Shown here piece after piece: positions 12,101-20,468 of a stretch of 64,000 nt of DNA. The position numbers were made by a program, and so were the translations under genes. Each line of letters opens with the position of its first letter. The first letter of the stretch is position 1. Source of the stretch: Morinoia aosen (Eukaryota; Arthropoda; Malacostraca; Amphipoda; Talitridae); assembly GCA_030386875.1 (NCBI GenBank), contig CM059575.1:20546293-20610292 (forward strand), given 5' to 3'. The notes beneath the pieces are model-generated. The model was not told the DNA's origin. It saw nothing but the letters and a program-made list of their open reading frames with translations, and did not search any database.

Positions 12101-13524
12101 AGAAGCTCTTGGGTTACCGTTATTTCACTAACTCTGACCAAATTAGTCTTGCTGAAATTACTGCTCCGACAGGTAAGCCTTGTAAAAGACAAGTGTTGTC
12201 CTTTCTTGCTAGGGTGTTTGATCCGTTAGGTCTGTTTTTTCCTGTTATTGCAAGGTGCAAGATACTGCTTAGAGATCTTTGGATCAGTAAAATTGGTTGG
12301 GATGATAGCTTGCCTGCGGAAATTTTGTCCAGGTGGCAACGGCTTGCACCTGAAGTGCTACAATTAAACTCGGTATCCGTTGACCGGCAGGTTGCCAAAG
12401 ATGGTGACGCTGTTACGCTGATTAATTTCACGGACGCTTCTAAGGATATGTATGGGTTTTGCACCTATTTGAAAACAGACGGCGAGCCTAATCTTTTTTT
12501 CGCGAAGGGCAAAACTGCTCCTATTAAAAGTAAATCTATTCCCACTTTAGAATTGTTGGCAGTGTATTTGTCTTTTAAATGCCTGTTTTCTTTGCTGGAT
12601 GCCTTAAAAAATCTGAAGATTGAAGAAATTTACTTTTGTGTAGATTCTCAAGTAGTCATTTCATGGATTTTAACAGGTAATGTAAAGTCTAAAAATGTTT
12701 TCGCTCGAAACAGAGTGAGAGACGTCAGAACTTTCATGGGTGAGGTATCGAAACAAACGGGAATTGTTCCCAAGTTCAGGTACGTGGCATCTAGCCTTAA
12801 TCCCGCTGACTTGGTATCAAGAGGTGCTAGACCAGCAGAATGGTTGGGGAAGATGAAATTTTGGCTGCATGGGCCCGAGTTTCTTCATGCCAATGTTATA
12901 GATTGGCCTGATAGTAGTTTGAAATGTTTTTCGGAGGTAACAAAAACCCTCGTGTCTAGCATCAGTCTTCCTCTTGAATCTCCTCCACTTTCTCTTCAAA
13001 ATTATTCAAAGCTTAAGACACTGTTGTCGATCACCGCGTTTGTTTTCCTTTTTATAGCAAAACTCAAGCGGGAAATAGCGAGTTTTTTAGCCTGCTTTGA
13101 AAAAGCTCGTCTTTATTGGATTAAGTACGAGCAGTCGGTACATTTTGCCGAAGAATTGGCCTTTTTAAAGAACTCTTCTAAAACTGTCCCTAATTTAGTT
13201 TTGAATCTTAATCTCTTCATAGATGAGAGAGGCTTACTACGTTCGAAAGGGCGTATTAATAGGTGCATGGTTGTGAACGAAGAGGTGCGCAATCCTGTTT
13301 TGTTGCCCAAAAGCAGTCACTTGACAGAGCTCTTTATTTGGGATGCTCATCAGCGATGCTGTCACATGGGGGTCAAATCCACTTTGAATAATATTAGGAA
13401 TAGCGGTTTGTGGATCCCTCAAGGTAGGTCGGCGGTCAAAAGCGTATTAAATAAATGTGTAATCTGTAGAAAAATAAACTCCTCTGCTTTCAAATATCCG
13501 AAATTTACGGATTTTCAGAGATAG
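9181..13524 (+). CDS. BEL/Pao Gag-Pol polyprotein, 5' part (gag, protease, RT, RNase H, integrase N-terminus)
   Basis: A 1,447-codon open frame. Gag: DUF1759-like segment at about residues 130-320, then three CX2CX4HX4C zinc knuckles at about 361, 393 and 414. Protease: LIDTGSQRSYL with the active-site Asp near 473. Reverse transcriptase: ISDIKQAFLQIQ (Asp about 840) and FYVDNLF (Asp916-Asn917). RNase H: catalytic-type residues in DASKD (1085), LELLAVY (1124) and VDSQ (1155), then NPADLVSRG. Integrase zinc-binding HHCC region at about 1380-1433. The frame opens after a TAA at 9169-9171 and has no in-frame ATG until about residue 238, so the TTG at 9181 is only nominal; a non-AUG or spliced start is possible. 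The frame ends at TAG 13522, inside integrase, because of a frameshift. Confidence 0.93.
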   Translation: MNIKFLEDSSFPLVGFFSLTKTCPANFRHAYDDKAYRDLVRQRAVLKRKITFTLAKEGAAGVSSESITQTVADLLKRVSNLDEQINLNLIGDSDDLSEQHLAELDNQTCYNLEIKAKIEAITAKPKFDEVRHDLKLPHLSCESFSGEGSSSLDYHKFITQYNNIIGLRTTLSNSVKFTYLKSFLSGYALKLVQHFQVTDDNYCVAINLLETEFLNKRSLISDLYKKLLESKVKFDSSFMQTKLFINEVRCLLADLKTYDRDLLERETSKDFVSHIIFNKLPLVVRQEFVRKLNDNYPSIDLIFEHYVEVIKTLTMRNASRDQPDKVFDLMPVKQRDSSWSVGKVDPKPVFLNSNSTARRSCKFCASKDHSMFNCNNYSSFKSRVSRCNELGLCKQCSSSKHASERCQSVLDYPCTICSSKKHISALCSRFMCGKTSNSFCLNNSTLGGGHLLPTLSIKVARGGKVTSVRCLIDTGSQRSYLAAKVLDRLNSHNKGTEKPYLVNSFLNSGIRKFSEASLSVGFCDQLGFFNLIFLIDKDFSLKFEVRGLKEALLNLSQNFRLADEAFKGCSESDTCELEGLLGVDAIQFFRDFSLISCMKGAAFSYSGGIIPFGQVENFLYKGQVCALNSQADTSSEKVEHSSTNFLLEPLGQNFDPITGVLDDSDVEGRLENLFEIESIGLKEESSSFDEEQVAKFSETVELANGKYQVELPWYQEKLAKVESGFNVALAVLNRVVEKLHHNSLYEAYDSVFKQQINDQILEPLNLNEIKREEHVWIPHRPVVKEAEQVTTKVRPVLNCSIKTRDSYSLNQSAYPGINLFQTILFLLLSIRFNSYLMISDIKQAFLQIQRKTNFDRNKFTILWFDDEGKLAAFRYKTLVFGFISSPFVLNFVIKWHVAKYPKDVCSKILSENFYVDNLFITGNNLQTLHDLYKESCHRMRQGGFELRSWVSNNSFLTNCFHTDGIGADHASSYEKLLGYRYFTNSDQISLAEITAPTGKPCKRQVLSFLARVFDPLGLFFPVIARCKILLRDLWISKIGWDDSLPAEILSRWQRLAPEVLQLNSVSVDRQVAKDGDAVTLINFTDASKDMYGFCTYLKTDGEPNLFFAKGKTAPIKSKSIPTLELLAVYLSFKCLFSLLDALKNLKIEEIYFCVDSQVVISWILTGNVKSKNVFARNRVRDVRTFMGEVSKQTGIVPKFRYVASSLNPADLVSRGARPAEWLGKMKFWLHGPEFLHANVIDWPDSSLKCFSEVTKTLVSSISLPLESPPLSLQNYSKLKTLLSITAFVFLFIAKLKREIASFLACFEKARLYWIKYEQSVHFAEELAFLKNSSKTVPNLVLNLNLFIDERGLLRSKGRINRCMVVNEEVRNPVLLPKSSHLTELFIWDAHQRCCHMGVKSTLNNIRNSGLWIPQGRSAVKSVLNKCVICRKINSSAFKYPKFTDFQR

Positions 13525-14590
13525 GGTTAATTTTGTAGTACCCTTCAAATTCACCGGGGTTGATTTCACGGGTTCACTGAACGTTAAACTAGGGGATAGC
13601 TGTCGCAAAATGTACATCCTTATTTTTACTTGTCTTAATGTGCGGGCAGTACATCTCGAACTTCTTCCGGATATGACAACTAGTTCATTCTTACTTGCGT
13701 TCAAACGGTTCTGTAATGTTCAAAATATACCCGACTCGATTTATAGTGATAATGCCCGTACCTTTTTGCAGGCGGGCACGCTTCTTGAAAATTTGCCTTT
13801 AGACGATTGCTTTTCTAAATATTTGCTGCACCACAATATAAAACACGTGAAAATTCCTGTGTATTCGCCTTTCGTAGGGTCCCTGTGGGAACGTTTAATA
13901 CGAGTAGTAAAGGGGTGTTTGTATAAAAGTGCAGGTAGAAAAAGAATGGAATATTTTGAATTAATAACTTTATTGTCGGATATTCAGCTGACAGTGAACT
14001 CGCGCCCTTTAACTTACCTTGACGATGAGTCTTCTCTTAATTTCTCGATCTTGACTCCGAATTCGTTTTTGAAAATCAGTAATGCTAAAAGCGCAGTGGC
14101 CCTTCCTTCTTCTGAAGGCGTGGTTTCTCCATCTCGTCGAGATGTAGTGAACTCTTACAAATCCCGTGTTGCTGTATTTGACGAATTCAAAAGACTCTGG
14201 TATGAAGATTATCTTTTGTCTTTGCGTGAGTTGGAGCGAGATTTGTTCCAGTCGGACTGGATAGACAAAATTAAGCGTAATGATGTTGTGCTAATATTTT
14301 CTCCCTCTGTACCGAGGCCCTTTTGGCAGCTCGGCAGGGTATTAGAATTAAATTTGGGCAATGATGGGCACTATCGATCAGCCTGTGTCAGACGTGTTGA
14401 TGGTACGGAAGGAATATACTCCATAATGCTCTTGTACCCACTTGAATTGTCCCTTGCAGAAGTGGAGACGCGCGACGAGGGTGGCGCGGTTGGGGCTGAC
14501 CAAGAGGGTCAACCAGATGTGGGGCCTTCTAGACCTCAGCGCGCGGCTGCGTTGCGTTGTCGAGCGAAATTGGCAGAGAATGCTAGTTAA
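13523..14590 (+). pseudogene. BEL/Pao integrase catalytic core and C-terminal domain (frameshifted continuation)
   Basis: The integrase continues in the next frame. This frame is open from 13478, and its first ATG (13610) is internal, not a true start. The first catalytic Asp lies in the GVDF motif at about 13562, before that ATG. The second is in YSDNARTF (13748) and the Glu is in GSLWERLI (13889). The C-terminus (about 14270-14450) resembles DUF5641 of BEL/Pao elements. A +1-type frame change between 13478 and 13521 separates it from the upstream frame; the simplest cause is one inserted base or two deleted bases. With near-identical LTRs the lesion is either very recent, was present when the element copied, or is a sequence error. 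Confidence 0.88.
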
Positions 14591-14610
14591 ACTAGCATTT
14601 TTCGCTGGCT

Positions 14611-14617
14611 GGGAGTG
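14611..14617 (+). promoter_or_regulatory. Putative polypurine tract of BEL element
   Basis: GGGAGTG lies immediately before the 3' LTR, where the plus-strand primer of an LTR retrotransposon is expected. It is short and interrupted by T, so the call is positional. Confidence 0.4.
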
Positions 14618-15583
14618 TGTTGAAAATCTTCCGCATTACTGATCGTGGCCTGGCCCTGTGGAAGAAGAAGCTCTCTTCCGATCGCCTGGCTTAGTGGCCA
14701 GGGAGAGATTTTGAAGCCGTTGAATTTAGTTCTTTCTGTTCTTCGTTTTTTGTTTTGCAGCTGCAACTTTTCTTTTCGTTTTATTGTGTTCAAATTTGTA
14801 TCTCTAGAATTAAGCATGTTTGAACCTCTTCTGGACCCACTGTAACATTAAATGCATTAATTAATTAAACCTAAAACGGGACGCGTTTGCGTGTACACAT
14901 TAAACTAACTTAAACTTAACTTACTGCTTGGGCAGCATGTCGCCCTTTTAAAAGTGGGTCTGGTTCCTTAAACTATTTTCTCTATATTAAATAAGCGGGT
15001 TTTTCGCCCATTAACTTCCTCGACCCGGCTCGTGCAGCCTCTTGAATAGGGATTTAATATTCAAGGTAAATAATGTTTTCTTAAAATCTACCTGATAAAT
15101 ATGTACTTGTAACTTTGAAACTATAAAGCAGCTAAATATTATTCTGTTACTATAATTAGTGTTATATAGCCAGACTTCATAAAGCCCTGTCTCCTTGTTC
15201 AGAACGACTCTGTGCTTCCCTTGGAGTACCGTATTGCTGGCCAGTGGTGGTCTTATTGGACGAGCTGCCGTCTTTCTATTTGTCGTCTTGGAACTCTGGC
15301 GAGTCACGTTTCGTGGACCCCGCGTTGAGAGCTTCGCGTTTCTGGCCGTTTTTAAGGAGCCTTAAATCAAACTGCTACAGAGGAAACTAAGAATTTCGGA
15401 ATCCGCTGGAATCCTCAGGATGCCCCTAACTTGAGTGCGGTTACTGTATTTCCTCTTTTGGAGAAGCTACTCATTGTTGTTGCAACTCTGTATTTCCTCT
15501 TTTGGAGAAGCAACTCGTTGTGGTTTTGTTCCAAAAACCATAATAAACGTTTAAATTATTGCACTCTAGTTTAAATCCTAAAA
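14618..15583 (+). repeat. 3' LTR of BEL/Pao element
   Basis: 966 bp, collinear with the 5' LTR at an offset of 6410 bp, with one substitution seen by eye (A at 14897). It is followed directly by the CAGC target duplication. Confidence 0.95.
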
Positions 15584-15587
15584 CAGC

Positions 15588-15951
15588 GCTTCTCAATTGA
15601 CACCATGGAGCCTCCACGATTGACACACTCCGGATTTGGAATGACTCGCTTCTTTCTGAATTTGGAACGACTCTCCTCACTCTCAATTAAGAAAGACTCA
15701 CCACATTTTGGATTCGGAAAGACTTGCTAAATTTGGAATTCGGAATGACAGACTAAATTTAGGATTCAAAATGATCAATAACTAGCATTGAAATACGTTT
15801 GCCAAGAATTTTGGTTAAATTTTCGCTTGGAAATTTGTGCTCAGCGCAAAAGAACAACCGAAACAATTAATTTAGATAATTCGCATATTAGCTGACAACA
15901 CACCAGTGGTGGTATGGTAGCACCACATATGAAACATCCACCGTTGCAATA
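15588..15951. other. Intron DNA between BEL element and 30-bp array
   Basis: Contains a loose repetition of 'gattcggaatgact' and 'tttggaatgact' variants at about 15620-15770, an old degenerate tandem. No exon is seen. Confidence 0.4.
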
Positions 15952-16593
15952 GTGGTACTAACACCACCCACCGTTGCAGTAGTGGTAGTAACACCACCTA
16001 CCGTTGCAGTAGTGGTAGTAACACCACCTACCGTTGCAGTAGTGGTAGTAACACCACCTACCGTTGCAGTAGTGGTAGTAACACCACCTACCGTTGCAGT
16101 AGTGGTAGTAACACTACCTACCGTTGCAGTAGTGGTAGTAACACCGCCCACCGTTGCAGTAGTGGTAGTAACACCACCTACCGTTGCAGTAGTGGTAGTA
16201 ACACCACCTACCGTTGCAGCAGTGGTAGTAACACCACCCACCGTTACAGTAGTGGTAGTAACGCCACCCACCGTTGCAGTAGTGGTAGTAACACCACCCA
16301 CCGTTGCAGTAGTGGTAGTAACACCACCCACCGTTGCAGTAGTGGTAGTAACACCATCCACCTTTGCAGTAGTGGTAGTAACACCATCCACCGTTTCAGT
16401 AGTGGTAGTAACACCATCCACCTTTGCAGTAGTGGTAGTAACACCACCCACAGTTGCAGTAGTGGTAGTAACAACACCCACCGTTTCAGTAGTGGTAGTA
16501 ACACCATCCACCTTTGCAGTAGTGGTAGTAACACCACCCACAGTTGCAGTAGTGGTAGTAACAACACCCACCGTTGCAGTAGTGGTAGTAACA
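15952..16593. repeat. 30-bp minisatellite built from a VWC exon end plus its splice donor, about 21 units
   Basis: Tandem 30-bp units. On the minus strand each reads TGTTACTACCACTACTGCAA followed by CGGTGGGTGG or CGGTAGGTGG. The unit at the upper end is the true end of the VWC exon (Cys-Tyr-Tyr-His-Tyr-Cys-Asn) plus the donor (AACG|GTGGGT). Most other units repeat both the coding end and a donor-like motif, and several distal units (about 15980-16210) carry a stronger GTAGGT. The VWC frame hits a TGA in the fourth unit (about 16486). Another frame is open throughout as a Thr/Val-rich translation, and the plus strand is also stop-free; I regard those as repeat by-products. Confidence 0.9.
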
Positions 16594-16706
16594 CCGCTGC
16601 TCCCCGTCATCACACTGGCAGATGGCGCAGCGGTCGTCCCCCTCGCTCCAGGAAGATCCGTGCCTGTGGACGCCCACCAATTCGTTGCCGACGAACACTG
16701 CGCAGT
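16572..16706 (-). CDS. von Willebrand factor C (VWC) domain exon (partial gene)
   Basis: A 135-bp internal exon. The acceptor is strong: TTTTCTTTTCTTTCAG|ACTGCG. The proposed donor is AACG|GTGGGT at 16572/16571. Entry is in phase 1 and exit in phase 1, matching the next exon at 7506. The reading has the VWC cysteine pattern: Cys near the start, Gly-Ser-Ser-Trp-Ser, then RCAICQCDDGEQRCYYHYC (C-x2-C-x-C-x6-C-x4-C). VWC modules in chordin, CRIM1 and Kielin-type proteins bind BMP ligands or build extracellular matrix. The exon's 3' end is the first unit of the adjacent minisatellite, so alternative donors in later units could lengthen it by 10 residues each until a stop. The upstream exons are not visible. 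Confidence 0.72.
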
Positions 16707-16777
16707 CTGAAAGAAAAGAAAAAAACAGTGATTTTCAAACGTAGATGATACAAAATGCATCATTGGCTTCTTTCAAA

Positions 16778-17142
16778 TTATTATTATTATTATATAAGAA
16801 AGTTTTAGCCTCCCCTAATTGCACGACAAAGATGTTCTAAGAGAGGAAAGAGGAAGGCACCATTTAGTATGGAGTTGAGGGAACACGGAATCTATGCACA
16901 AGGTGCAAAGAAACAGGAAGCTAAGAAAGAAGTTCATGAAGCAAGAAAAAGTTGAAGAAGAAAGTAGTAGGTGCTGAAAAACAGGACAGCAGTGAACCGA
17001 AAAAAGATGGTCCGTAACAAAACAAAAACCTATTCTATTTCAACAAAAGGAGGCCTACCTGACCTTTAGCTCAGGCCCTCACATAGTCCCCCTGGGAGCG
17101 CTAATTCCCATAGATACAATAATTGTATCCCCTTGAGGGGTA
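16778..17142 (-). mobile_element. SINE-like element, family A, copy 1
   Basis: About 365 bp on the minus strand. It begins CCCCTCAAGGGGATACAATT (near 17142) and ends in a simple TAA-rich tail (16778-16795). It is flanked by a 12-bp target duplication GCTTCTTTCAAA (16766-16777 and 17143-17154). Long duplications plus a microsatellite-like 3' tail indicate target-primed reverse transcription. It is non-coding, and I see no clear pol III A or B boxes. It lies about 70 bp upstream of the VWC exon acceptor. Other copies: 21828-22191 (+), 55969-56357 (-) and 61319-61690 (+). Confidence 0.82.
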
Positions 17143-17154
17143 GCTTCTTTCAAA

Positions 17155-17395
17155 AATGAAGAAGAAAAGAAGTTTTATTTCAGTTAAGTTGACTTCTTGC
17201 GTCATCTTGTGTATCATCTTTTTCAATTTTTTACAAAAAAACACCAGAATGACGTAACCTTCGGTCTTGCCGGTGCTCGTTTCAGACACCTGGGCCGAGT
17301 GCTGAATTATTTCCAAGTTTTCCTTTTTTACACTGAAGAAACCGAGGGTTGGCGTTGCCGGGAACACAATAACACAAATTGTGAGAAATTCAACA
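17155..17395. other. No gene seen
   Basis: Short AT-rich spacer between the SINE-like copy and the first units of the 29-bp array. Confidence 0.4.
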
Positions 17396-17447
17396 GTAAC
17401 AATAACAATACGACACTTGCATGAGGGTCAATAACAATACGGCACTT
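17396..17447. repeat. 29-bp minisatellite, left fragment split by LTR insertion
   Basis: Just under two units of ACTTGCATGAGGGTCAATAACAATACGGC, the same unit as the array at 19121-20221. It ends in ACTT, the duplicated target of the LTR that follows. Confidence 0.85.
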
Positions 17448-17958
17448 TGTGGGGAAATACTTCACTCGTGCAATTTTTGGAAAATACTTCGCTTTAGGAA
17501 ATGTCTAAAAAACCGTTATCACTGTTATTCTTGAGCGTTCTTGAGCGTGAGAATGTCGACCAAAGTTTATCCGTGTGTGTAAGGACAATTCGTCACTGTT
17601 CGGTCGGAAAAACAAGCGGCGATTGTTTGGGGTAGAGGTAGGCGTGTCATATTTCGCGGCCTCAAGTGCGGCGAGCGCAGGCATAGAGAACGACGCACAC
17701 ACGAACACACGCACGATACAAGCGTACCCAAGCCGAGGCTTTGTAGAGCAAGGAGGCGGGCGTGACGGAGTAACAGAGGCCCGCACGACCTGAGCCAATC
17801 ACCGCTTGCCAGAGGAATGACGCAAGAAGGTGTGTCTGAGAACACACCAATGAGAGTCCCAGACGTCAGAATAAGCAAGGATTCCGCCAATGAGGTTGCA
17901 GATGCTGCCTCTGTAGAATGGATATTTCGAGACTGATCTCGAAACAAGGAAGCGAAAC

Positions 17959-17968
17959 GTATATAAGG
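17959..17968 (+). promoter_or_regulatory. TATA box of solo LTR
   Basis: GTATATAAGG, preceded within 170 bp by CCAAT motifs. Transcription would start about 30 bp downstream and run right towards the polyadenylation signal at 18974. Confidence 0.55.
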
Positions 17969-18973
17969 AGGGTAAAGGAAGCCTCTAGAGGGATTTTGGG
18001 AACGCACGTGAGATACTGCGTACGACATCTGAGGGTAGACCACACCGCAGGTCGGCCTCACTGGCTGGCCTTCTTCTACCAAACTGCAATTTGAAAGTAC
18101 AAGAAACTATAAACCAGCCTCGCATCGGTGATCGTCATGGATAAACGCGTCGGAGATTCAACCAAGAGCATTCAACATCTGTGCATCGGGATCGAACTCA
18201 CAGTCAACTTCAGCGGCAGTCGTCAACATTGCAAATGGCAAACAGTTAAGTTCGTCCACCAACCATGCGAAGAGCGACGCGCAAATCTACAGTGAAGTGG
18301 CTTACCATCGAAACCCTTAAGACACTCCAGGCACCACGGCGGTTGTGAACTCGAGTTGGAATGCAGGCAGCACGAGGAGGTAGCGGCCGAAGGCACCGCT
18401 GCAGCGCGGGCAAGACATCAGCCTATGCCAGCAGCAAGCCTGGGCTACAGCGTGGAACATCAGCAGTGAGCAATGGCATCGGCAGTGAATATCCATCAGT
18501 GAGTCGTTTGTTATCAAAAGGGCGAGTGTTGTATAGTTGTGAGAGCTCTTTTAGGTGGTGATTGAAGTTCAATTTCAGATGTAGATCAGCACACAGAAAA
18601 GTGCTTCTCAAAGTATCGCGAAGAATCATCCAATTTATAGGCAAGCGATTTCCTGTGTTTGTTGAGTCGAGAATCGACTTCCTGTTGTATGATTCGACAC
18701 CGTGTCACAAATTCCAGGTTAAATCGTGATGTGTTATTCTCGCAAATATTATGATTTGTGTTACTGTGGAGCCGGCAGTCTGTGTATGCGTAAATCGTTG
18801 TCTACGATGGAGTATTGGTAACTTGAATTCCCGGTAAGCATCACATTATATCGTGTCATGTTTAGAGTCTTAAAAACGGTAGAAATGTGTGTGCCTTTCA
18901 TTAATGCAGTTGTGCCCTTTCAAATCATTTCGTTTCAATGCCTTGTATGACTTGATCCACGTGTTTTCCCAAA

Positions 18974-18979
18974 AATAAA
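18974..18979 (+). promoter_or_regulatory. AATAAA polyadenylation signal of solo LTR
   Basis: AATAAA followed within 80 bp by T-rich and TG-rich sequence (TTTTATTCTCCATGTCTGG), consistent with an LTR R/U5 boundary. Confidence 0.5.
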
Positions 18980-19120
18980 TTCATGTAAATCTTCAATCCT
19001 TTTATTCTCCATGTCTGGTATGCAGGTGTACGCAAGCATGAAGGACAATACTATAACATGTTTGGGGGTTGAGACTCCCCCTGCGTGCGTGATTAGTAAC
19101 CCTTTTCACGTATCGCGACA

Positions 19121-20221
19121 ACTTGCATGAGGGTCAATAACAATACGGCACTTGCATGAGGGTCAATAACTATACGGCATTTGCATGAGGGTCAATAACT
19201 ATACGGCATTTGCATGAGGGTCAATAACTATACGGCATTTGCATGAGGGTCAATAACAATACGGCATTTGCATGAGGGTCAATAACAATACGGCACTTGC
19301 ATGAGGGTCAATAACAATACGGCACTTGCATGAGGGTCAATAACAATACGGCACTTGCATGAGGGTCAATAACAATACGGCACTTGCATGAGGGTCAATA
19401 ACAATACGGCACTTGCATGAGGGTCAATAACAATACGGCACTTGCATGAGGGTCAATAACAATACGGCACTTGCATGAGGGTCAATAACAATACGGCACT
19501 TGCATGAGGGTCAATAACAATACGGCACTTGCATGAGGGTCAATAACAATACGGCACTTGCATGAGGGTCAATAACAATACTGCATTTGCATGAGGGTCA
19601 ATAACAATACGGCATTTGCAAGAGGGTCAATAACTATACGGCATTTGCATGAGGGTCAATAACAATACGGCATTTGCATGGGGGTCAATAACAATACGGC
19701 ACTTGCATGAGGGTCAATAACAATACTGCATTTGCATGAGGGTGAATAACAATACGGAATTTGCATGAGGGTCAATAACTATACGGCATTTGCATGAGGG
19801 TCAATAACAATACGGCATTTGCATGAGGGTCAATAACAATACGGCACTTGCATGAGGGTCAATAACAATACGGCACTTGCATGAGGGTCAATAACAATAC
19901 GGCACTTGCATGAGGGTCAATAACAATACGGCACTTGCATGAGGGTCAATTACAATACGGCACTTGCATGAGGGTCAATAACAATACGGCACTTGCATGA
20001 GGGTCAATAACAATACTGCATTTGCATGAGGGTCAATAACAATACGGCATTTGCAAGAGGGTCAATAACAATACGGCATTTGCATGAGGGTCAATAACAA
20101 TACGGCACTTGCATGAGGGTCAATAACAATACGGCACTTGCATGAGGGTCAATAACAATACGGCACTTGCATGAGGGTCAATAACAATACGGCACTTGCA
20201 TGAGGGTCAATAACAATACAA
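19121..20221. repeat. 29-bp minisatellite, about 38 units
   Basis: Highly homogeneous tandem copies of ACTTGCATGAGGGTCAATAACAATACGGC. Sub-variants (CATTTGC, AACTATAC, AATACTGC, TGCAAGAGG) occur in interspersed blocks, suggesting higher-order duplication. The right end runs directly into a truncated hAT-like MITE. Confidence 0.95.
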
Positions 20222-20468
20222 CACTTTCTATGAGGAACACACCTCCTCTTGTTCGGCTAGCCAATACGAAAGCATCATTTTAAACACACTGGATGACGTC
20301 ATCATCGCGACATTTTGTTAGGCCAATGGTGGTGCTTGATTCTGGGATAGCAGTTTTGCCAGAGGCAATATGAGCGCTGCTATTGGTCCCTTGCCATGAC
20401 GCCAGCATTGTGACACGATCGACTGAAAAAGAATTGGTTTGACCCTATACTTTGTTTCTTCTACCGTG
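20222..20468. mobile_element. hAT-like MITE, 5'-truncated copy
   Basis: About 245 bp homologous to the complete element at 63693-63964. Shared landmarks are TTGTTCGGCTAGCC, GACGTCATC, the CAATATGAGCGCTGCTATTG core and the right terminal inverted repeat ending TTCTACCGTG (20468). The left terminal repeat is missing; the 29-bp array lies where it should be. The element's subterminal AGGGTCA also occurs in the array unit, so the array may have grown out of this MITE end. Confidence 0.7.

Larger units (their letters stand above)
8204..15587 (+). mobile_element. Full-length BEL/Pao LTR retrotransposon, very recent insertion
   Basis: The element runs 8208-15583 with 966-bp LTRs at both ends and is flanked by a 4-bp target duplication CAGC (8204-8207 and 15584-15587). 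The two LTRs differ at one position by eye (C at 8487 versus A at 14897), so insertion is very recent. The internal region encodes gag, aspartic protease, reverse transcriptase, RNase H and integrase in the BEL/Pao order, with the DUF1759, DUF1758 and DUF5641-type segments characteristic of that group. It lies antisense within the intron of the VWC gene. The coding region is broken by one frameshift in integrase, so this copy is probably not autonomous unless the break is an assembly error. Confidence 0.95.
17448..19120 (+). mobile_element. Solo LTR (1,673 bp) inserted in the 29-bp array
   Basis: Begins TGTGGGGAAATAC and ends TATCGCGACA (TG...CA). It sits between ACTT copies at 17444-17447 and 19121-19124, with minisatellite unit on both sides, which defines the insertion exactly. 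Inside are three CCAAT motifs (about 17796-17890), a TATA box GTATATAAGG (17959-17968) and AATAAA (18974-18979), the layout expected of an LTR. There is no long open frame and no internal copy of the ends, so it is a solo LTR left by recombination rather than a small complete element. A 4-bp duplication fits Ty3/gypsy or BEL/Pao. It shows no obvious similarity to the BEL LTRs at 8-15 kb. Confidence 0.78.

Noticed and set aside
15888-16763. 291-codon Thr/Val-rich mucin-like frame
   Set aside because: It runs through the intron side of the 30-bp array and across the splice acceptor; the VWC frame explains the exon better by cysteine spacing. A mucin-like frame would need cDNA support.
17567-18082. 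171-codon minus frame and nearby frames in the GC-richer 17.6-18.6 kb stretch
   Set aside because: They lie inside the solo LTR; the TATA box, poly(A) signal and target duplication explain the region better.
19121-20221. CRISPR-like regular array
   Set aside because: The units are contiguous with no unique spacers, and the host is eukaryotic; it is a minisatellite. The same holds for all other arrays here.
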